Below, piece by piece: positions 26,507 to 36,044 of a DNA stretch of 64,000 nt. Every line of letters begins with the position of its first letter. The stretch's first letter is position 1. The translations under genes were made by a program, and so were the position numbers. Under the pieces are notes generated by a model. The model saw nothing but the letters and a program-made list of their open reading frames with translations. It ran no database searches and was not told the origin of the DNA. The DNA is from Bacteroidales bacterium UBA4293 (GTDB taxonomy: Bacteria > Bacteroidota > Bacteroidia > Bacteroidales > Bacteroidaceae). The stretch spans positions 187,868-251,867 of the forward strand of contig DGVD01000011.1 in assembly GCA_002395835.1 (NCBI GenBank), given 5' to 3'.

Positions 26507-27542
26507 TCTCTCCAGCTAGGGATTTGTGCATCAACATGCGTATTTCTTCTGGACTGTGTCCTTCTCCTAAAAGTAACATCAACTTTGTCAAAGCTGCTTC
26601 TACGGTGGTGTCATGTCCGCTGATTGCGCCAACTTGCAGTAAGTGAATGCCCGTATCATATCGTTCCATTTCTACGGCTCCAGTGGAACATTGGGTTACA
26701 TTCACTATCATTACACCTTTGTCTATCGCTTCTTTTACTGCTTCCACAAACCATTGTACCTGGGGTGCATTCCCAGACCCGAAACTTCTCAGCACCACTC
26801 CTTTAAGTCCTGGGGCATTTAGAATATGCCTAACCACACTTTCCTGAATGCCAGGGAAGAGGGAGAATACGGCCACATGGGTGTCTAGGTTCAAGTGAGT
26901 CTTCAGCTTGGCACCTTTCGCGGGTTTCAGGAAGTGTTCTTCTGATGCGTACTTGATATGTACGCCCACATGGGCTAGGGTGGGATAGTTTCTGGATGTG
27001 AAGGCATTGAAATTTTCCGCATTTATTTTGAAGGTACGGTTTCCTCGCATCAACTGTGAATCAAAGAATATACACACTTCCGGTATGATGGCACTGCCAT
27101 CATCGTGGCAATCAGCCGCAATTTCTATGGCTGTAATCAGGTTTTCTTTGCCGTCGGTACGAAGCATTCCTATTGGCAACTGACTACCTGTGAATATAAC
27201 GGGTTTTGCTAGGTTCTCCAGCATGAAACTTAATGCCGATGCTGTGTAGGCCATTGTATCCGTTCCGTGAAGTACCACGAAACCATCGTATTTTTCGTAG
27301 TTTTCTTCTATAATTTGAGCTATTTTTACCCAATGTTCAGGCCTCATGTCTGAGGAATCCAAAGGCTTTTCAAACTGATAGGTTCCTATATTTAAGTCGA
27401 AACGTTTCAGCTCAGGAACCTCTTCCTTTATCTGTGAAAAATTGAAAGGCTCCAATGCTCCTGTTTCTAAGTTCTGGTGCATACCTATGGTACCACCGGT
27501 GTAGATGAGTAATACAGAACGTTTTCCTTTTAACATAAACAA
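26496..27542 (-). CDS. ansA: Type I L-asparaginase
   Basis: A 348-aa cytosolic enzyme converting asparagine to aspartate and ammonia. The first catalytic Thr is in LLIYTGGTIGM, the second in VVLHGTDTMAYTASALSF, and LRSFGSGNAP follows in the C-terminal domain. No signal peptide, consistent with the cytosolic type I class. It begins one base after prmA on the minus strand and forms an operon with it. Confidence 0.93.
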   Translation of the reverse strand: MFMLKGKRSVLLIYTGGTIGMHQNLETGALEPFNFSQIKEEVPELKRFDLNIGTYQFEKPLDSSDMRPEHWVKIAQIIEENYEKYDGFVVLHGTDTMAYTASALSFMLENLAKPVIFTGSQLPIGMLRTDGKENLITAIEIAADCHDDGSAIIPEVCIFFDSQLMRGNRTFKINAENFNAFTSRNYPTLAHVGVHIKYASEEHFLKPAKGAKLKTHLNLDTHVAVFSLFPGIQESVVRHILNAPGLKGVVLRSFGSGNAPQVQWFVEAVKEAIDKGVMIVNVTQCSTGAVEMERYDTGIHLLQVGAISGHDTTVEAALTKLMLLLGEGHSPEEIRMLMHKSLAGEITV

Positions 27543-27543
27543 T

Positions 27544-28383
27544 TTATTTTATGAGTTTTACCACACACCAATTATTCTTTTCCTTAAAGTGCTGGAACGT
27601 GAGTCCTAACCGTTCTCCTTCAGCTCTGATTTGAGGGATGTCTTGTACATAGAATCCACTCATGTAAATGCAGCTTCCTGGGTGCATGCAGGCTACATAA
27701 CGGTGCATGTCCTGAAGAAGAATGTTACGGTTAATGTTGGCTATGACCACGTCGAAATCCATGCCTATTAAAGAATTGGCATCTCCTTGGAATACGTTGA
27801 TATTTGTGATATTGTTCAGTTTGAAATTATCTTTGGAATTAGAGATACACCAGTCGTCAATGTCAATGGCTGTAACGGCTTTTGCTCCGCGCTTGGAGGC
27901 CATAATGGCCAAGATGGATGTTCCGCATCCCATATCCAAAACTACCTTGCCTTTCAGGTCGGCCTGTAGCAGTTCGCCCAGCATCAGGCTAGTAGTCTCA
28001 TGATGTCCGGTACCAAATGCCATTTGTGGGTTGATGATGATGTCGTATTTTGCCTTTGGCACATTTTTATGGAAGGTACTGTGAATCACGCACTGGTCAT
28101 CAATGATGATAGGTTGAAAGTAGTTTTTCTCCCATTCCTCATTCCAGTCTTTGTCTTCAGCTTCCGTTATAGAATAGTCAATTTTCACATCGGGAACAGG
28201 GAAACCTTCAAGCAAGGATTTCAGTATTTCTTCCTGAAACAGGGACTGTTGTACATAAGCAGTCAGCCCATCATCCTCTGTCACGAAACTTTCGCATCCG
28301 GCTTCTGCAGCAAAGGCAGAGAGAATGTCGCTAATAACCTCAGATGAGGGTTCTGTCTTGAATTTTATTTCAAAGTATTTCAT
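27544..28383 (-). CDS. prmA: Ribosomal protein L11 methyltransferase
   Basis: A 279-aa SAM-dependent methyltransferase that trimethylates ribosomal protein L11. INPQMAFGTGHHETTSLML precedes the SAM loop VLDMGCGTSILAIMASKRGA and AIDIDDWCISNSKDN, then VVIANINRNIL. These are family-defining. First gene of a prmA-ansA operon, divergent from the Trp-rich protein gene at 28525. Confidence 0.93.
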   Translation of the reverse strand: MKYFEIKFKTEPSSEVISDILSAFAAEAGCESFVTEDDGLTAYVQQSLFQEEILKSLLEGFPVPDVKIDYSITEAEDKDWNEEWEKNYFQPIIIDDQCVIHSTFHKNVPKAKYDIIINPQMAFGTGHHETTSLMLGELLQADLKGKVVLDMGCGTSILAIMASKRGAKAVTAIDIDDWCISNSKDNFKLNNITNINVFQGDANSLIGMDFDVVIANINRNILLQDMHRYVACMHPGSCIYMSGFYVQDIPQIRAEGERLGLTFQHFKEKNNWCVVKLIK

Positions 28384-28476
28384 GTTTTTTCTTGTTTGCT
28401 GCGAAGTTAGTGTTTTTTTAGGGATTTCCCTACATGAGATTAGGAAAAATCCCTTTTACCCGGAATATTTCTGACT

Positions 28477-28484
28477 TATCTTTG
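28477..28484 (+). promoter_or_regulatory. -7 promoter box of the Trp/Gly-rich protein gene
   Basis: TATCTTTG matches TAnnTTTG and ends 40 bases before the ATG at 28525. Confidence 0.6.
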
Positions 28485-28524
28485 CATCAGAAAAAATGTG
28501 TAAACCCTAAAACAACTAAGGAAT

Positions 28525-29955
28525 ATGAAGAATTTAGTTTATCTGTTGATGGCAGCCTTGGCGTTTCTCCCTGTAAGTGTGAGCGCACAGGATGATATGT
28601 ACTTCACTCCTAAAAAGGAGAAGAAGCAGAAGACCACTACTGTCACCACCACCACTCAGAAGAAATCTCCTACCGCAGAGTATAAGACCTACGATAAGGA
28701 TGATGTAATCTATAATGGTGATATCAGTGTGGGTCCTACAGACACAATCTATGCCGGCAATGTAAATGCGGCCAATGATACACTTTACATTGACGAGTAT
28801 GAAACTTTCTCTGATGGAAATGGTCAGTGGATCAATGGTTTCAATGGCAGTGTGAATGACTATAAATTTGCCATGCGTAATATGAACTGGCGCAGTATGA
28901 GCAGTGCCATACCAGTAGGCTCCAGCCTATATTGGAACATTGCTTACGGACCAGGCTCCTTCGACTGGAATATCTATCAGGTGGGTGGCCTAGCTTACCT
29001 GTTCCCTACCTGGTCTAATCCTCTGTACTGGGATTACAGATATGACTGGACATGGGGCGCATTCCATTGGCATCGTCCTTGGCATAGCTGGTCTTGGTAT
29101 TCTTATGCATGGGATCCATTCTGGGACCCATTCTGGTATGACAGCTGGTATGGCTGGCATGGAGGATGGTATAGTAGCTGGTATGGTTGGCACGGTGGCT
29201 ATTATGGTGGTTATTGGCCTCATTATGCTTGGGGTGGCCCAGGTTACTTCCGTCCAAATCCAGGTCGAAGCCATGCACGTTATACCATAGGTGGACGTGG
29301 CTACCGCATTGGCGACAATGTAGCAGGAACTCGCTCAAGTGCTCGAACTCGTTCAGGAGCTACTGCACGCATCCAAGATCGTGCCGGTGCACGTCAATCT
29401 GGTACTAGGGTCTCTGGAAGAAGTGTACGTTCTAATGATGCTACACGTTCTGCCAATAGTGTCCGCTCTGCAGCAAGAAGCCGCAGTCAAGTACAGAATG
29501 GTACATCTCAAAACGGTACAGTAACACGCAGTCAGTCTACCGGAAGTCGTAGTTCTGTTAACCGTTCTACTGGAACACGTTCTACCTCCACTTATACTCG
29601 CAGTGCTGATGGTCGTCATAGTACTTATTCACGTCCTAGCAGCACTCGTGCTACAGGTACTTCTCGCGTAGGAACTTCTACTCGTTCTACTACGGGTGTG
29701 CGTAGTGTGAACTCTGGTGCTCCTTCTCGCTCTGGAAGTGTTTCTACAAATAGAAATGTCAGCAGAGGAACAGCTGGTGGTTCTACCCGTTCTAGTGGTG
29801 GCAGCTATGGTGGTAGCAGAAGCAGCAGTTCTGGAAGTTTTGGAGGCGGTAGCAGCCGTTCTTCCGGTGGTAGCTTCGGTGGCGGTGGTTTCAGCGGAGG
29901 TAGCCGTAGCGGAGGCGGTGGCGGTGGAAGCCGCTCTGGTGGCGGACGTAGATAG
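28525..29955 (+). CDS. Secreted low-complexity protein, aromatic-rich middle and Arg/Ser/Gly-rich tail, unknown function
   Basis: A 476-aa protein with a signal peptide ending SVSAQ. After a Lys/Thr-rich linker, residues about 110-245 are extremely aromatic (about 20 Trp plus many Tyr, His and Phe, with repeated YGWHGG and WDPFW words). The region after about 250 is basic and low-complexity (repeated RSxxR, TRS, SGSFGGGS, GGSRSGGG). The tail ends in Gly-Gly-Arg-Arg. No catalytic motif is seen. It looks like a structural, adhesive or polymer-forming envelope protein; this is inference. A FadL-like porin gene follows after 49 bases, and the two may be cotranscribed. Confidence 0.7.
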   Translation: MKNLVYLLMAALAFLPVSVSAQDDMYFTPKKEKKQKTTTVTTTTQKKSPTAEYKTYDKDDVIYNGDISVGPTDTIYAGNVNAANDTLYIDEYETFSDGNGQWINGFNGSVNDYKFAMRNMNWRSMSSAIPVGSSLYWNIAYGPGSFDWNIYQVGGLAYLFPTWSNPLYWDYRYDWTWGAFHWHRPWHSWSWYSYAWDPFWDPFWYDSWYGWHGGWYSSWYGWHGGYYGGYWPHYAWGGPGYFRPNPGRSHARYTIGGRGYRIGDNVAGTRSSARTRSGATARIQDRAGARQSGTRVSGRSVRSNDATRSANSVRSAARSRSQVQNGTSQNGTVTRSQSTGSRSSVNRSTGTRSTSTYTRSADGRHSTYSRPSSTRATGTSRVGTSTRSTTGVRSVNSGAPSRSGSVSTNRNVSRGTAGGSTRSSGGSYGGSRSSSSGSFGGGSSRSSGGSFGGGGFSGGSRSGGGGGGSRSGGGRR

Positions 29956-30004
29956 TCCCTAGAAACCTTGAAGTTAAACTAATTTGCAAAATTATAGTAA
30001 GAAA

Positions 30005-31507
30005 ATGAAGAATAAGATTTTGTTTGCCTCTGTATTGGCCTTGGCTTCTACAGCATTACAGGCGCAAGATATGTACGATGTGGCTCGTCTTTCTACAAGT
30101 GACCTTCAGGGTACAGCCCGTTACATTGGTATGGGTGGTGCTATGGGAGCCTTGGGAGCAGATCTTACGGCTATGAACACTAATCCTGCTGGTTTAGGAA
30201 TCTACCGTAGCAATGATGTGGCTGCTACTTTGGGTGTTTCTATGCTGAATAATGGAACTTCTATTGATGAACCTAGTCGTGTTAGTTTTGATCAGTTAGG
30301 TTTAGTGATTACCAACAAATATGGCAACTATACTAGCTTGAAATATATCAACTTTGGTTTCAACTACCGCAAGCATAAGAACTTCTTCGATGATTTCAGT
30401 GTGGCAAATAATTGGGGCGGAGGTTTTTCTCAGACCTATCAGATGGCAGATATGACATTCGGAGAGACTGACCCAAACAACATGCCTGTATTGCCTGCAG
30501 TTGCTGCTCAGGCAGGAGCTTTGGGTACTGATGAAAGTGGAAAATATACAGGAACTGGTGCAAATAACACTACGTATAACATGAAATCCACTGGTGGAAT
30601 CCAAGAATATGATTTCTCTGTGGCTGCCAATTGGAGCGACCAGTATTTCTTGGGTTTGAGCCTGGCTTATTACCATGCTTCATTCGACCGTGGAACTTGG
30701 TACTCAGAGTATGGCGAGGATGATTGCAGCTATGATATGTACAACTATTACAGAACTCGTGGTAGTGGTATGAATATCAAGTTGGGTGGTATCATCCGTC
30801 CAGTGGCCGACAGTAATTTCCGTTTTGGTCTTTCTCTGCAGAGCCCTACCTTCTTCCTGCTTACCGATGAGAATGGGGTAGACATTACCTCTTATGATGA
30901 ATATGGTGCAGAAATGGGAAATAGTAATGCTCAAGTTGATCCTGTGGATTATGAATTGGCCACTCCATGGAAGTTTAATTTTAGTCTGGGTCATACTTTT
31001 GGAAATACCTTGGCACTGGGTGCAGAATATCAGCTGGAGAATTATCGTGGCATCTCTATCCGTGAAAAAGATGGATATATAACCGACTACACAGAATATG
31101 TCAATGCTACCGTGGATAATCAGTTGGAAGCCGTGCATACCTTGAAGCTTGGTGCAGAGGTGAAGGTAACTCCAGAATTAGCTCTTCGTGCTGGTTATAA
31201 TTACAGCAGCGCTGCATTCAATGAAGGGGCATTCCGTAGTTTGTACAACTTTGCAGATATGTATATCGATACCTTTACCGAGACTTCTTATGAGAATACT
31301 TTAGATTTGCATCGTCTCACTTGTGGTATAGGTTATAGAACATCTGGTTTCTATGCAGATTTGGCTTATCAGTACACCATGCAGAAGGCTGATTTCTATG
31401 CATTCGATGATTCATATTCAGATGGTGGAATTGTAAACTATTTGCCAGCTACTAGAATTGACAAGAATCGTTCTCAGCTGTCCCTGACACTGGGTTACAG
31501 ATTCTAA
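30005..31507 (+). CDS. FadL/OmpP1-family outer membrane beta-barrel protein
   Basis: A 500-aa protein with a signal peptide (MKNKILFASVLALASTALQAQ). The mature N-terminus carries GTARYIGMGGAMGALGADLTAMNTNPAGLGIYRS, the plug-like start of OmpP1/FadL/TodX family transporters (quoted in parts: ARYIGMGGAMGALG, MNTNPAGLGIYR). Alternating beta strands run to a C-terminal LSLTLGYRF ending in Phe, the outer membrane insertion signal. The substrate, probably hydrophobic, is unknown. ATG 30005 is chosen because it starts the signal peptide. A strong terminator follows. Confidence 0.8.
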   Translation: MKNKILFASVLALASTALQAQDMYDVARLSTSDLQGTARYIGMGGAMGALGADLTAMNTNPAGLGIYRSNDVAATLGVSMLNNGTSIDEPSRVSFDQLGLVITNKYGNYTSLKYINFGFNYRKHKNFFDDFSVANNWGGGFSQTYQMADMTFGETDPNNMPVLPAVAAQAGALGTDESGKYTGTGANNTTYNMKSTGGIQEYDFSVAANWSDQYFLGLSLAYYHASFDRGTWYSEYGEDDCSYDMYNYYRTRGSGMNIKLGGIIRPVADSNFRFGLSLQSPTFFLLTDENGVDITSYDEYGAEMGNSNAQVDPVDYELATPWKFNFSLGHTFGNTLALGAEYQLENYRGISIREKDGYITDYTEYVNATVDNQLEAVHTLKLGAEVKVTPELALRAGYNYSSAAFNEGAFRSLYNFADMYIDTFTETSYENTLDLHRLTCGIGYRTSGFYADLAYQYTMQKADFYAFDDSYSDGGIVNYLPATRIDKNRSQLSLTLGYRF

Positions 31508-31525
31508 TCGATAATACAGTTAAGA

Positions 31526-31557
31526 AGAGCCGCAAGGATTTCCTTGCGGCTCTTTTT
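31526..31557 (+). terminator. Terminator after the FadL-like gene
   Basis: AGAGCCGCAAGG pairs perfectly with CCTTGCGGCTCT (12 bp) around ATTT, followed by TTTTG. The T run also forms the -33 element of the next promoter. Confidence 0.85.
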
Positions 31558-31585
31558 GTTTCGTAACCTTTTTTACCTATCTTTG
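31555..31585 (+). promoter_or_regulatory. Near-consensus promoter of the C69 dipeptidase gene
   Basis: TTTG at 31555-31558, a 19-base spacer and TATCTTTG at 31578-31585. This is an almost ideal Bacteroidetes promoter. Its -33 element overlaps the terminator tail of the upstream gene. Confidence 0.7.
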
Positions 31586-31621
31586 CACATCAGTACAAAA
31601 ATAACAAACAAATAATAGAAT

Positions 31622-33277
31622 ATGAAGAAAATCTTTTTATCCCTGCTGATTTGCCTCTGTGGCACTTTAGCTGCACAGGCTTGTACCAACTTCCTAGTGG
31701 GAAAGAATGCATCTAAGACTGGTGCTACTTTCATAAGTTATACCATGGATTCCTATGGCATGTATGGAAGCCTGAAATACTACCCAGCTGCTAAACATGC
31801 ACCAGGTGAGATTCGCCGTATTGTGGATGGTGATACAAACCATTACCTTCGTGACATTCCTGAAGCTCCAGAGACTTATGCAGTATTGGGCCAGATGAAT
31901 GAGTTCCAACTTTCTATTATGGAAACCACTTTCGGAGGTCGTGAGGAACTTTATCCTAAGAACCCTGAAGGTGGTATAGACTATCCTTCACTCATGTGTC
32001 TGGGTTTACAACGTGCCAAGACTGCTCGTGAGGCTATTCATGTCATGGGCGACTTAGTAGCCAAGTATGGTTACAGTGGTGAAGGTGAAAGCTTCAGTGT
32101 AGCTGACCCTAATGAAATCTGGATCATGGAAATCATTGGTAAGGGTGATGAGGCTAAAGGCGCAGTTTGGGTGGCTGTACGTATCCCAGACGACTGTATT
32201 GCTGCTCATGCTAATCAGAGCCGTATCCACAAGTTTAATATGAAGGACAAGGAGAATGTCATCTGTTCTAAGGATGTCATCAGCTTCGCTCGTGAAAAAG
32301 GCTATTTCAGTGGTAAGGATGCCGATTTCTCCTTCGCAGAAGCTTACAGTCCTGCCGATTTCAGCAGTCAGCGTTTCTGCGATGCACGTGTGTGGAGTTT
32401 CTTCAATCATTTTGTAGATGGCATGGAGCGTTATGTAGACTTTGTAGACGGTATGCATATCGGGACCAGTGAGGTGATGCCTCTTTATTTCAAGCCAAAC
32501 CGTAAAATAGACTTGGCTGATATCATAGAAGCACATCATGACCACTATGAAGGTACTCCTTTCGATTTCCAGAAGGATGTGAATAGTGGTGTGTACCAGA
32601 GCGCTTATCTGCCTAGTCCTTTGACTTATGAAATCAACGGGAAAAGATATTTCAATGAGCGTCCTATTTCCACTCAGCAGAGTGCATGCGTGTTTATTGC
32701 TCAGATGCGTTCTTGGCTGCCTAATGAGATAGGAGGCGTGCTTTGGTTCGGAAACGATGAGCCAAACATGGTAACTTATACACCTATCTATTGCTGCACT
32801 AACCGTGTTCCAGAATGCTACGATGAGAATACAGCCAATGATCATACCTTCTCTTGGAAGAGTGCCTTTTGGGTGCAGAACTGGGTTTCCAACATGACTT
32901 ATCCTCGTTATTCTGTCATGTTCCCAGCAGTGAAGGCTGTACGTGATGAGCTGCAACAGAAATATCTCACAGAGCAAACCGAGATTGATGCTCAAGCTCA
33001 GAAACTTCTGGCACAGAATGTAACCGATTGCCGTAAGTTCTTGACCGACTATAGTGTGAATTCAGCTCAGCAGATGATGGACCGTTGGATGGAACTGGGT
33101 ACTTATCTAATAATGAAGTTCAATGATCAGGTTATAAAGAAAGAAAAAGATGGAAAGTGGGAACTTACCGAGGATGGAATCTGTGTGTCTACAGAGCGTC
33201 CTGGTTATCCAGAACAGTACCGTCAGACTATAGCTAAGGAAACTGGCAACCGTTATCTGGTACCTAATCAGAAATAA
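31622..33277 (+). CDS. Secreted C69-family dipeptidase
   Basis: A 551-aa Ntn-hydrolase of the PepD/C69 family. A signal peptide (MKKIFLSLLICLCGTLAAQA) is followed at once by CTNFLVGKNAS, where the Cys becomes the N-terminal nucleophile after processing. Downstream features include SYTMDSYG, NEFQLSIMETTFGG and IWIMEIIG. The family cleaves dipeptides; a periplasmic location follows from the leader. It has its own strong promoter and a 20-bp bidirectional terminator. Confidence 0.88.
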   Translation: MKKIFLSLLICLCGTLAAQACTNFLVGKNASKTGATFISYTMDSYGMYGSLKYYPAAKHAPGEIRRIVDGDTNHYLRDIPEAPETYAVLGQMNEFQLSIMETTFGGREELYPKNPEGGIDYPSLMCLGLQRAKTAREAIHVMGDLVAKYGYSGEGESFSVADPNEIWIMEIIGKGDEAKGAVWVAVRIPDDCIAAHANQSRIHKFNMKDKENVICSKDVISFAREKGYFSGKDADFSFAEAYSPADFSSQRFCDARVWSFFNHFVDGMERYVDFVDGMHIGTSEVMPLYFKPNRKIDLADIIEAHHDHYEGTPFDFQKDVNSGVYQSAYLPSPLTYEINGKRYFNERPISTQQSACVFIAQMRSWLPNEIGGVLWFGNDEPNMVTYTPIYCCTNRVPECYDENTANDHTFSWKSAFWVQNWVSNMTYPRYSVMFPAVKAVRDELQQKYLTEQTEIDAQAQKLLAQNVTDCRKFLTDYSVNSAQQMMDRWMELGTYLIMKFNDQVIKKEKDGKWELTEDGICVSTERPGYPEQYRQTIAKETGNRYLVPNQK

Positions 33278-33288
33278 GGATAGATTTA

Positions 33289-33332
33289 AAATAGAAAAAC
33301 GAGGACAACAACTTGTCCTCGTTTTTCTATTT
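33289..33332. terminator. Bidirectional terminator with a 20-bp perfect stem
   Basis: The arms at 33289-33308 and 33313-33332 are perfectly complementary over 20 bp with a CAAC loop. The A5/T5 runs within the stem make it work in both directions. It separates the dipeptidase gene from the convergent AraC gene and overlaps the last codons of the latter. Confidence 0.85.
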
Positions 33333-34214
33333 CCCTTTTTGGAATATATTATTCCTCCATTCCTTGGGCCCAATCCCAACGTGTGTCCTAAAATACTTAC
33401 CGAATGTAGATTGACTGTCAAAATGCAAGTCGTCACTAATCTGGCCGATAGTCATCTTTGTATTAGCCAGCAGATTTTCTGCGTAGAGCAAGGTTTGCTG
33501 CTCAATGCATTCCATTGCACTATATCCCATTGTCTCTTTTATACATGCAGATACATATTTCGGGGAAAGGTTCATTTTGTCTGCATAGAAGCTGATGCTC
33601 CGTTCTTGTTTAAAATGTTCACGGACCAGTTCTAGAAAATGTTGGGTAACCTCTTGACTTCTAGTTTCGGTTTCTGATGTGACGTGAGGATGGACGTAAT
33701 ACCCTAGACCGTAGAAATAGGCTTTGGTAAGGTGAAATATCATTTCTCGGCGAAAGGGGTTGTCTGTGCGTTCCAGTGCATGTGCCAGCATGGAGAAGTA
33801 CTGAGTGAGTGAAGAGAAAGCTTCCTCCGAAATGTTGTTTACGGGATAGTTCCTAACCAACTGCCTTAGTTCAATTGTTTCGCTGATATGAAGTGATTTA
33901 AGAAAGTCGTCGCTCATAATAAGGAACTGTGCAGAGAAATCATCCGACATACTTTCCAGCATGGTAATTCGGTCACTTAGTATAACCAGCAGACATCCTT
34001 TCGTAAGTCGGTACTTTTTCATGTCAACAATTAACTCTGCCTCACCATCTTCCACCAGTGTGCTTGTGGTATATTGAAGAGAAAAAGGAATTCCGGCCTT
34101 TATTTCTTTCACAGGGGTATGTACCATAAATAGATCATTGTCTAGCCTTAATGTGTCTTTAGGCAATGTGCGTGTTACTTCTTTTTGATCTACCGCCTTG
34201 ATGTCTTTATTCAT
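33327..34214 (-). CDS. AraC-family transcriptional regulator
   Basis: A 295-aa protein (start MNKDIKAVDQKEV) with an N-terminal cupin-like sensor (FMVHTPVKEIKAGIPFSLQY, LTKGCLLVILSDR) and a C-terminal pair of helix-turn-helix motifs (ISFYADKMNLSPKYVSACIKETMG and MTIGQISDDLHFDSQSTFGKYFRTHVGIGPKEWR). The frame extends to 34277, but the ATG at 34214 gives a normal soluble start. It is divergent from the NAD-dependent epimerase-like gene and may control it. Confidence 0.85.
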   Translation of the reverse strand: MNKDIKAVDQKEVTRTLPKDTLRLDNDLFMVHTPVKEIKAGIPFSLQYTTSTLVEDGEAELIVDMKKYRLTKGCLLVILSDRITMLESMSDDFSAQFLIMSDDFLKSLHISETIELRQLVRNYPVNNISEEAFSSLTQYFSMLAHALERTDNPFRREMIFHLTKAYFYGLGYYVHPHVTSETETRSQEVTQHFLELVREHFKQERSISFYADKMNLSPKYVSACIKETMGYSAMECIEQQTLLYAENLLANTKMTIGQISDDLHFDSQSTFGKYFRTHVGIGPKEWRNNIFQKGK

Positions 34215-34391
34215 ATATTTTTTCCCATGATGGATTCCGTCTGCATAATTACTTAAAAAAACTGGAAAAATCAACAAATGACATCCTTTTTACCCTAAAA
34301 AATCACGTTTATTTTGAAATTTTTATTGAAAATAGGAAAAATTACCCAATTTTGGCTCTTTTTTCCACTTTCTTTATGCGGTTTTTCACCC

Positions 34392-34399
34392 TACCTTTG
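34392..34399 (+). promoter_or_regulatory. -7 promoter box of the epimerase-like gene
   Basis: TACCTTTG at 34392-34399 fits TAnnTTTG and lies 62 bases upstream of the ATG at 34462. The longer possible reading-frame start at 34402 lies at the transcript start, so the later ATG is preferred. Confidence 0.6.
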
Positions 34400-34461
34400 C
34401 ATTGTCAAAACATAAGAACGACAAAAACAAAAGAAATAAAAACTATTTAAAATATAAGATT

Positions 34462-35484
34462 ATGGAAAAGATGATTTACATGGTAACAGGAGCAGCCGGA
34501 TTTTTAGGAAGCAACATTTGTAGGACACTCTTAGAGCAGGGCAAGCAAGTTCGTGCCTTTGTCCTTCCCAACGATAAGTATGCCCAGTATCTTCCAAAGG
34601 AAGTGGAAATCATAGAAGGCGACTTGACAGACGTGAACTCCTTGGAGCGCTTGTTTTCCGTAGAAGAAGGAACAAAGACTGCCATGATTCATTGCGGAAG
34701 TGTAGTAACTGTGAATCCTGACTATAATCCTATCCTGATTAAGGTAAACGTGGATGGAACACAAAATATTATTGACAAGTGTCTTGAGCATAAGGAATGT
34801 GTGAAAATGGTGTATGTGGGCAGCACAGGTAGTATTCCTGAGGCTCCAAAAGGAACTCCTATTCATGAAGTTGATAGTTATGATCCTGAAAAGGTAGTAG
34901 GGTGGTACAGTAAGTCTAAAGCCATAGCTTGCCAAAAAGTTCTGGATGCAGTGAAGAATAAAGATTTAAATGCATGTATTGTTCATCCTGCAGGCATCAT
35001 GGGACCTAATGATTATTCTAAGAGCACCACTACGGGTACTGTCTTGAAAATCCTGAATGGTGAAATGCCTATAGGCATGAAAGGTTCTTTCAATATGTGT
35101 GATGTTCGCGACTTGGCTGCTGGTTGTGTAAATGCAGTAGAGAAGGGACGGAAGGGAGAGTCTTATATTCTGGGCAATGAAGAAGTCACTTTAAAGGAAC
35201 TTTTTGGCTATCTCTCAGAGGGCATTCACTGCAAACCAATCCGTTTTTATCTTCCTCTCTGGATGGCTAATTTCATGGCTGGCCTAATGGAGAAGAAAGC
35301 TGCCAAGAATCACACTAAGCCATTGATGACACGTTTCTCTGTATATAATCTGGCTCGCAATAACCAGTATGATTACAGCAAGGCAAAGGCAGAACTGGGA
35401 TATACCACTCGTTCTTATGCAGAAACAGCGAAGGATATGATCAAGTTCCTGATAGAGTCCAAGCAATTTGTGCCTGCTGCATAA
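34462..35484 (+). CDS. NAD(P)-dependent epimerase/dehydratase (extended SDR)
   Basis: A 340-aa extended short-chain dehydrogenase. VTGAAGFLGSNICRTLLEQG is the nucleotide-binding loop (GxxGFLG), the catalytic Tyr-Lys pair is in WYSKSKAIACQK, and VHPAGIMGPNDY follows. It resembles dihydroflavonol-4-reductase-like and 3-beta-HSD-like members; the substrate cannot be named. It is divergent from an AraC regulator, which suggests induction by a substrate. A terminator follows at 35509. Confidence 0.82.
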   Translation: MEKMIYMVTGAAGFLGSNICRTLLEQGKQVRAFVLPNDKYAQYLPKEVEIIEGDLTDVNSLERLFSVEEGTKTAMIHCGSVVTVNPDYNPILIKVNVDGTQNIIDKCLEHKECVKMVYVGSTGSIPEAPKGTPIHEVDSYDPEKVVGWYSKSKAIACQKVLDAVKNKDLNACIVHPAGIMGPNDYSKSTTTGTVLKILNGEMPIGMKGSFNMCDVRDLAAGCVNAVEKGRKGESYILGNEEVTLKELFGYLSEGIHCKPIRFYLPLWMANFMAGLMEKKAAKNHTKPLMTRFSVYNLARNNQYDYSKAKAELGYTTRSYAETAKDMIKFLIESKQFVPAA

Positions 35485-35508
35485 GTTCAGATCAGGGTTG
35501 TGAAAAAA

Positions 35509-35534
35509 GAAGGCACCGGATTTTCGGTGCCTTC
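35509..35534 (+). terminator. Terminator after the epimerase-like gene
   Basis: GAAGGCACCG and CGGTGCCTTC form a 10-bp stem with a GATTTT loop, followed by a T-rich stretch (GGTATTTGATTTTTTT). Confidence 0.8.
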
Positions 35535-35670
35535 GGTATTTGATTTTTTTACTTTATAAGGTCTCTGTTTCTTCATAATTGTTTGAATTTTACACTGCAA
35601 AAATATGATGGAAAAAGGCAATCCGTCGTTATCTAGATTGCCTTAAACTTTCACATTTTTGCCGAAAAGG

Positions 35671-35988
35671 TTATTTCTTCCGTTTCTTTGATTCAGGCAG
35701 TGCCTTACAAGTCTCGCGGACGAGCATTGAAAGATAATCGCGGTCATCCACATCGGCAATATAAAAATATTCTTTCGCACCTTCATATGGCCGACTTAAT
35801 TCTTCCTCTCTGAGCAAAGCATGAGCGGCTTTGGTCGGCTTTAAATAGAAATGGTCATCGCAGATAAGCCCGAAAATTTTGCCATTGCAATAGATACCGT
35901 AGTCACCAAACATCTTCTTGGTCATAATCTCACCTGCATCGCTGCACTGGTCAGCGATATATTGCACAAAGTCTGCGTTACTTGCCAT
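35671..35988 (-). CDS. TfoX N-terminal domain protein
   Basis: A 105-aa protein: ITKKMFGDYGIY-type segment (here TKKMFGDYGIYCNGKIFGLICDD, given as TKKMFGDYGIY and GKIFGLICDD) followed by FYLKPT. This is the N-terminal domain of TfoX/Sxy only, without the C-terminal domain. In gamma-proteobacteria TfoX controls competence; stand-alone versions have no established role. It is 57 bases upstream of nothing obvious on its own strand and appears monocistronic. Confidence 0.8.
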   Translation of the reverse strand: MASNADFVQYIADQCSDAGEIMTKKMFGDYGIYCNGKIFGLICDDHFYLKPTKAAHALLREEELSRPYEGAKEYFYIADVDDRDYLSMLVRETCKALPESKKRKK

Positions 35989-36044
35989 AATCGTATTCTT
36001 GATTTACCTAACATTTCCAACATAGGGAACTTGAGTAGTCATTT

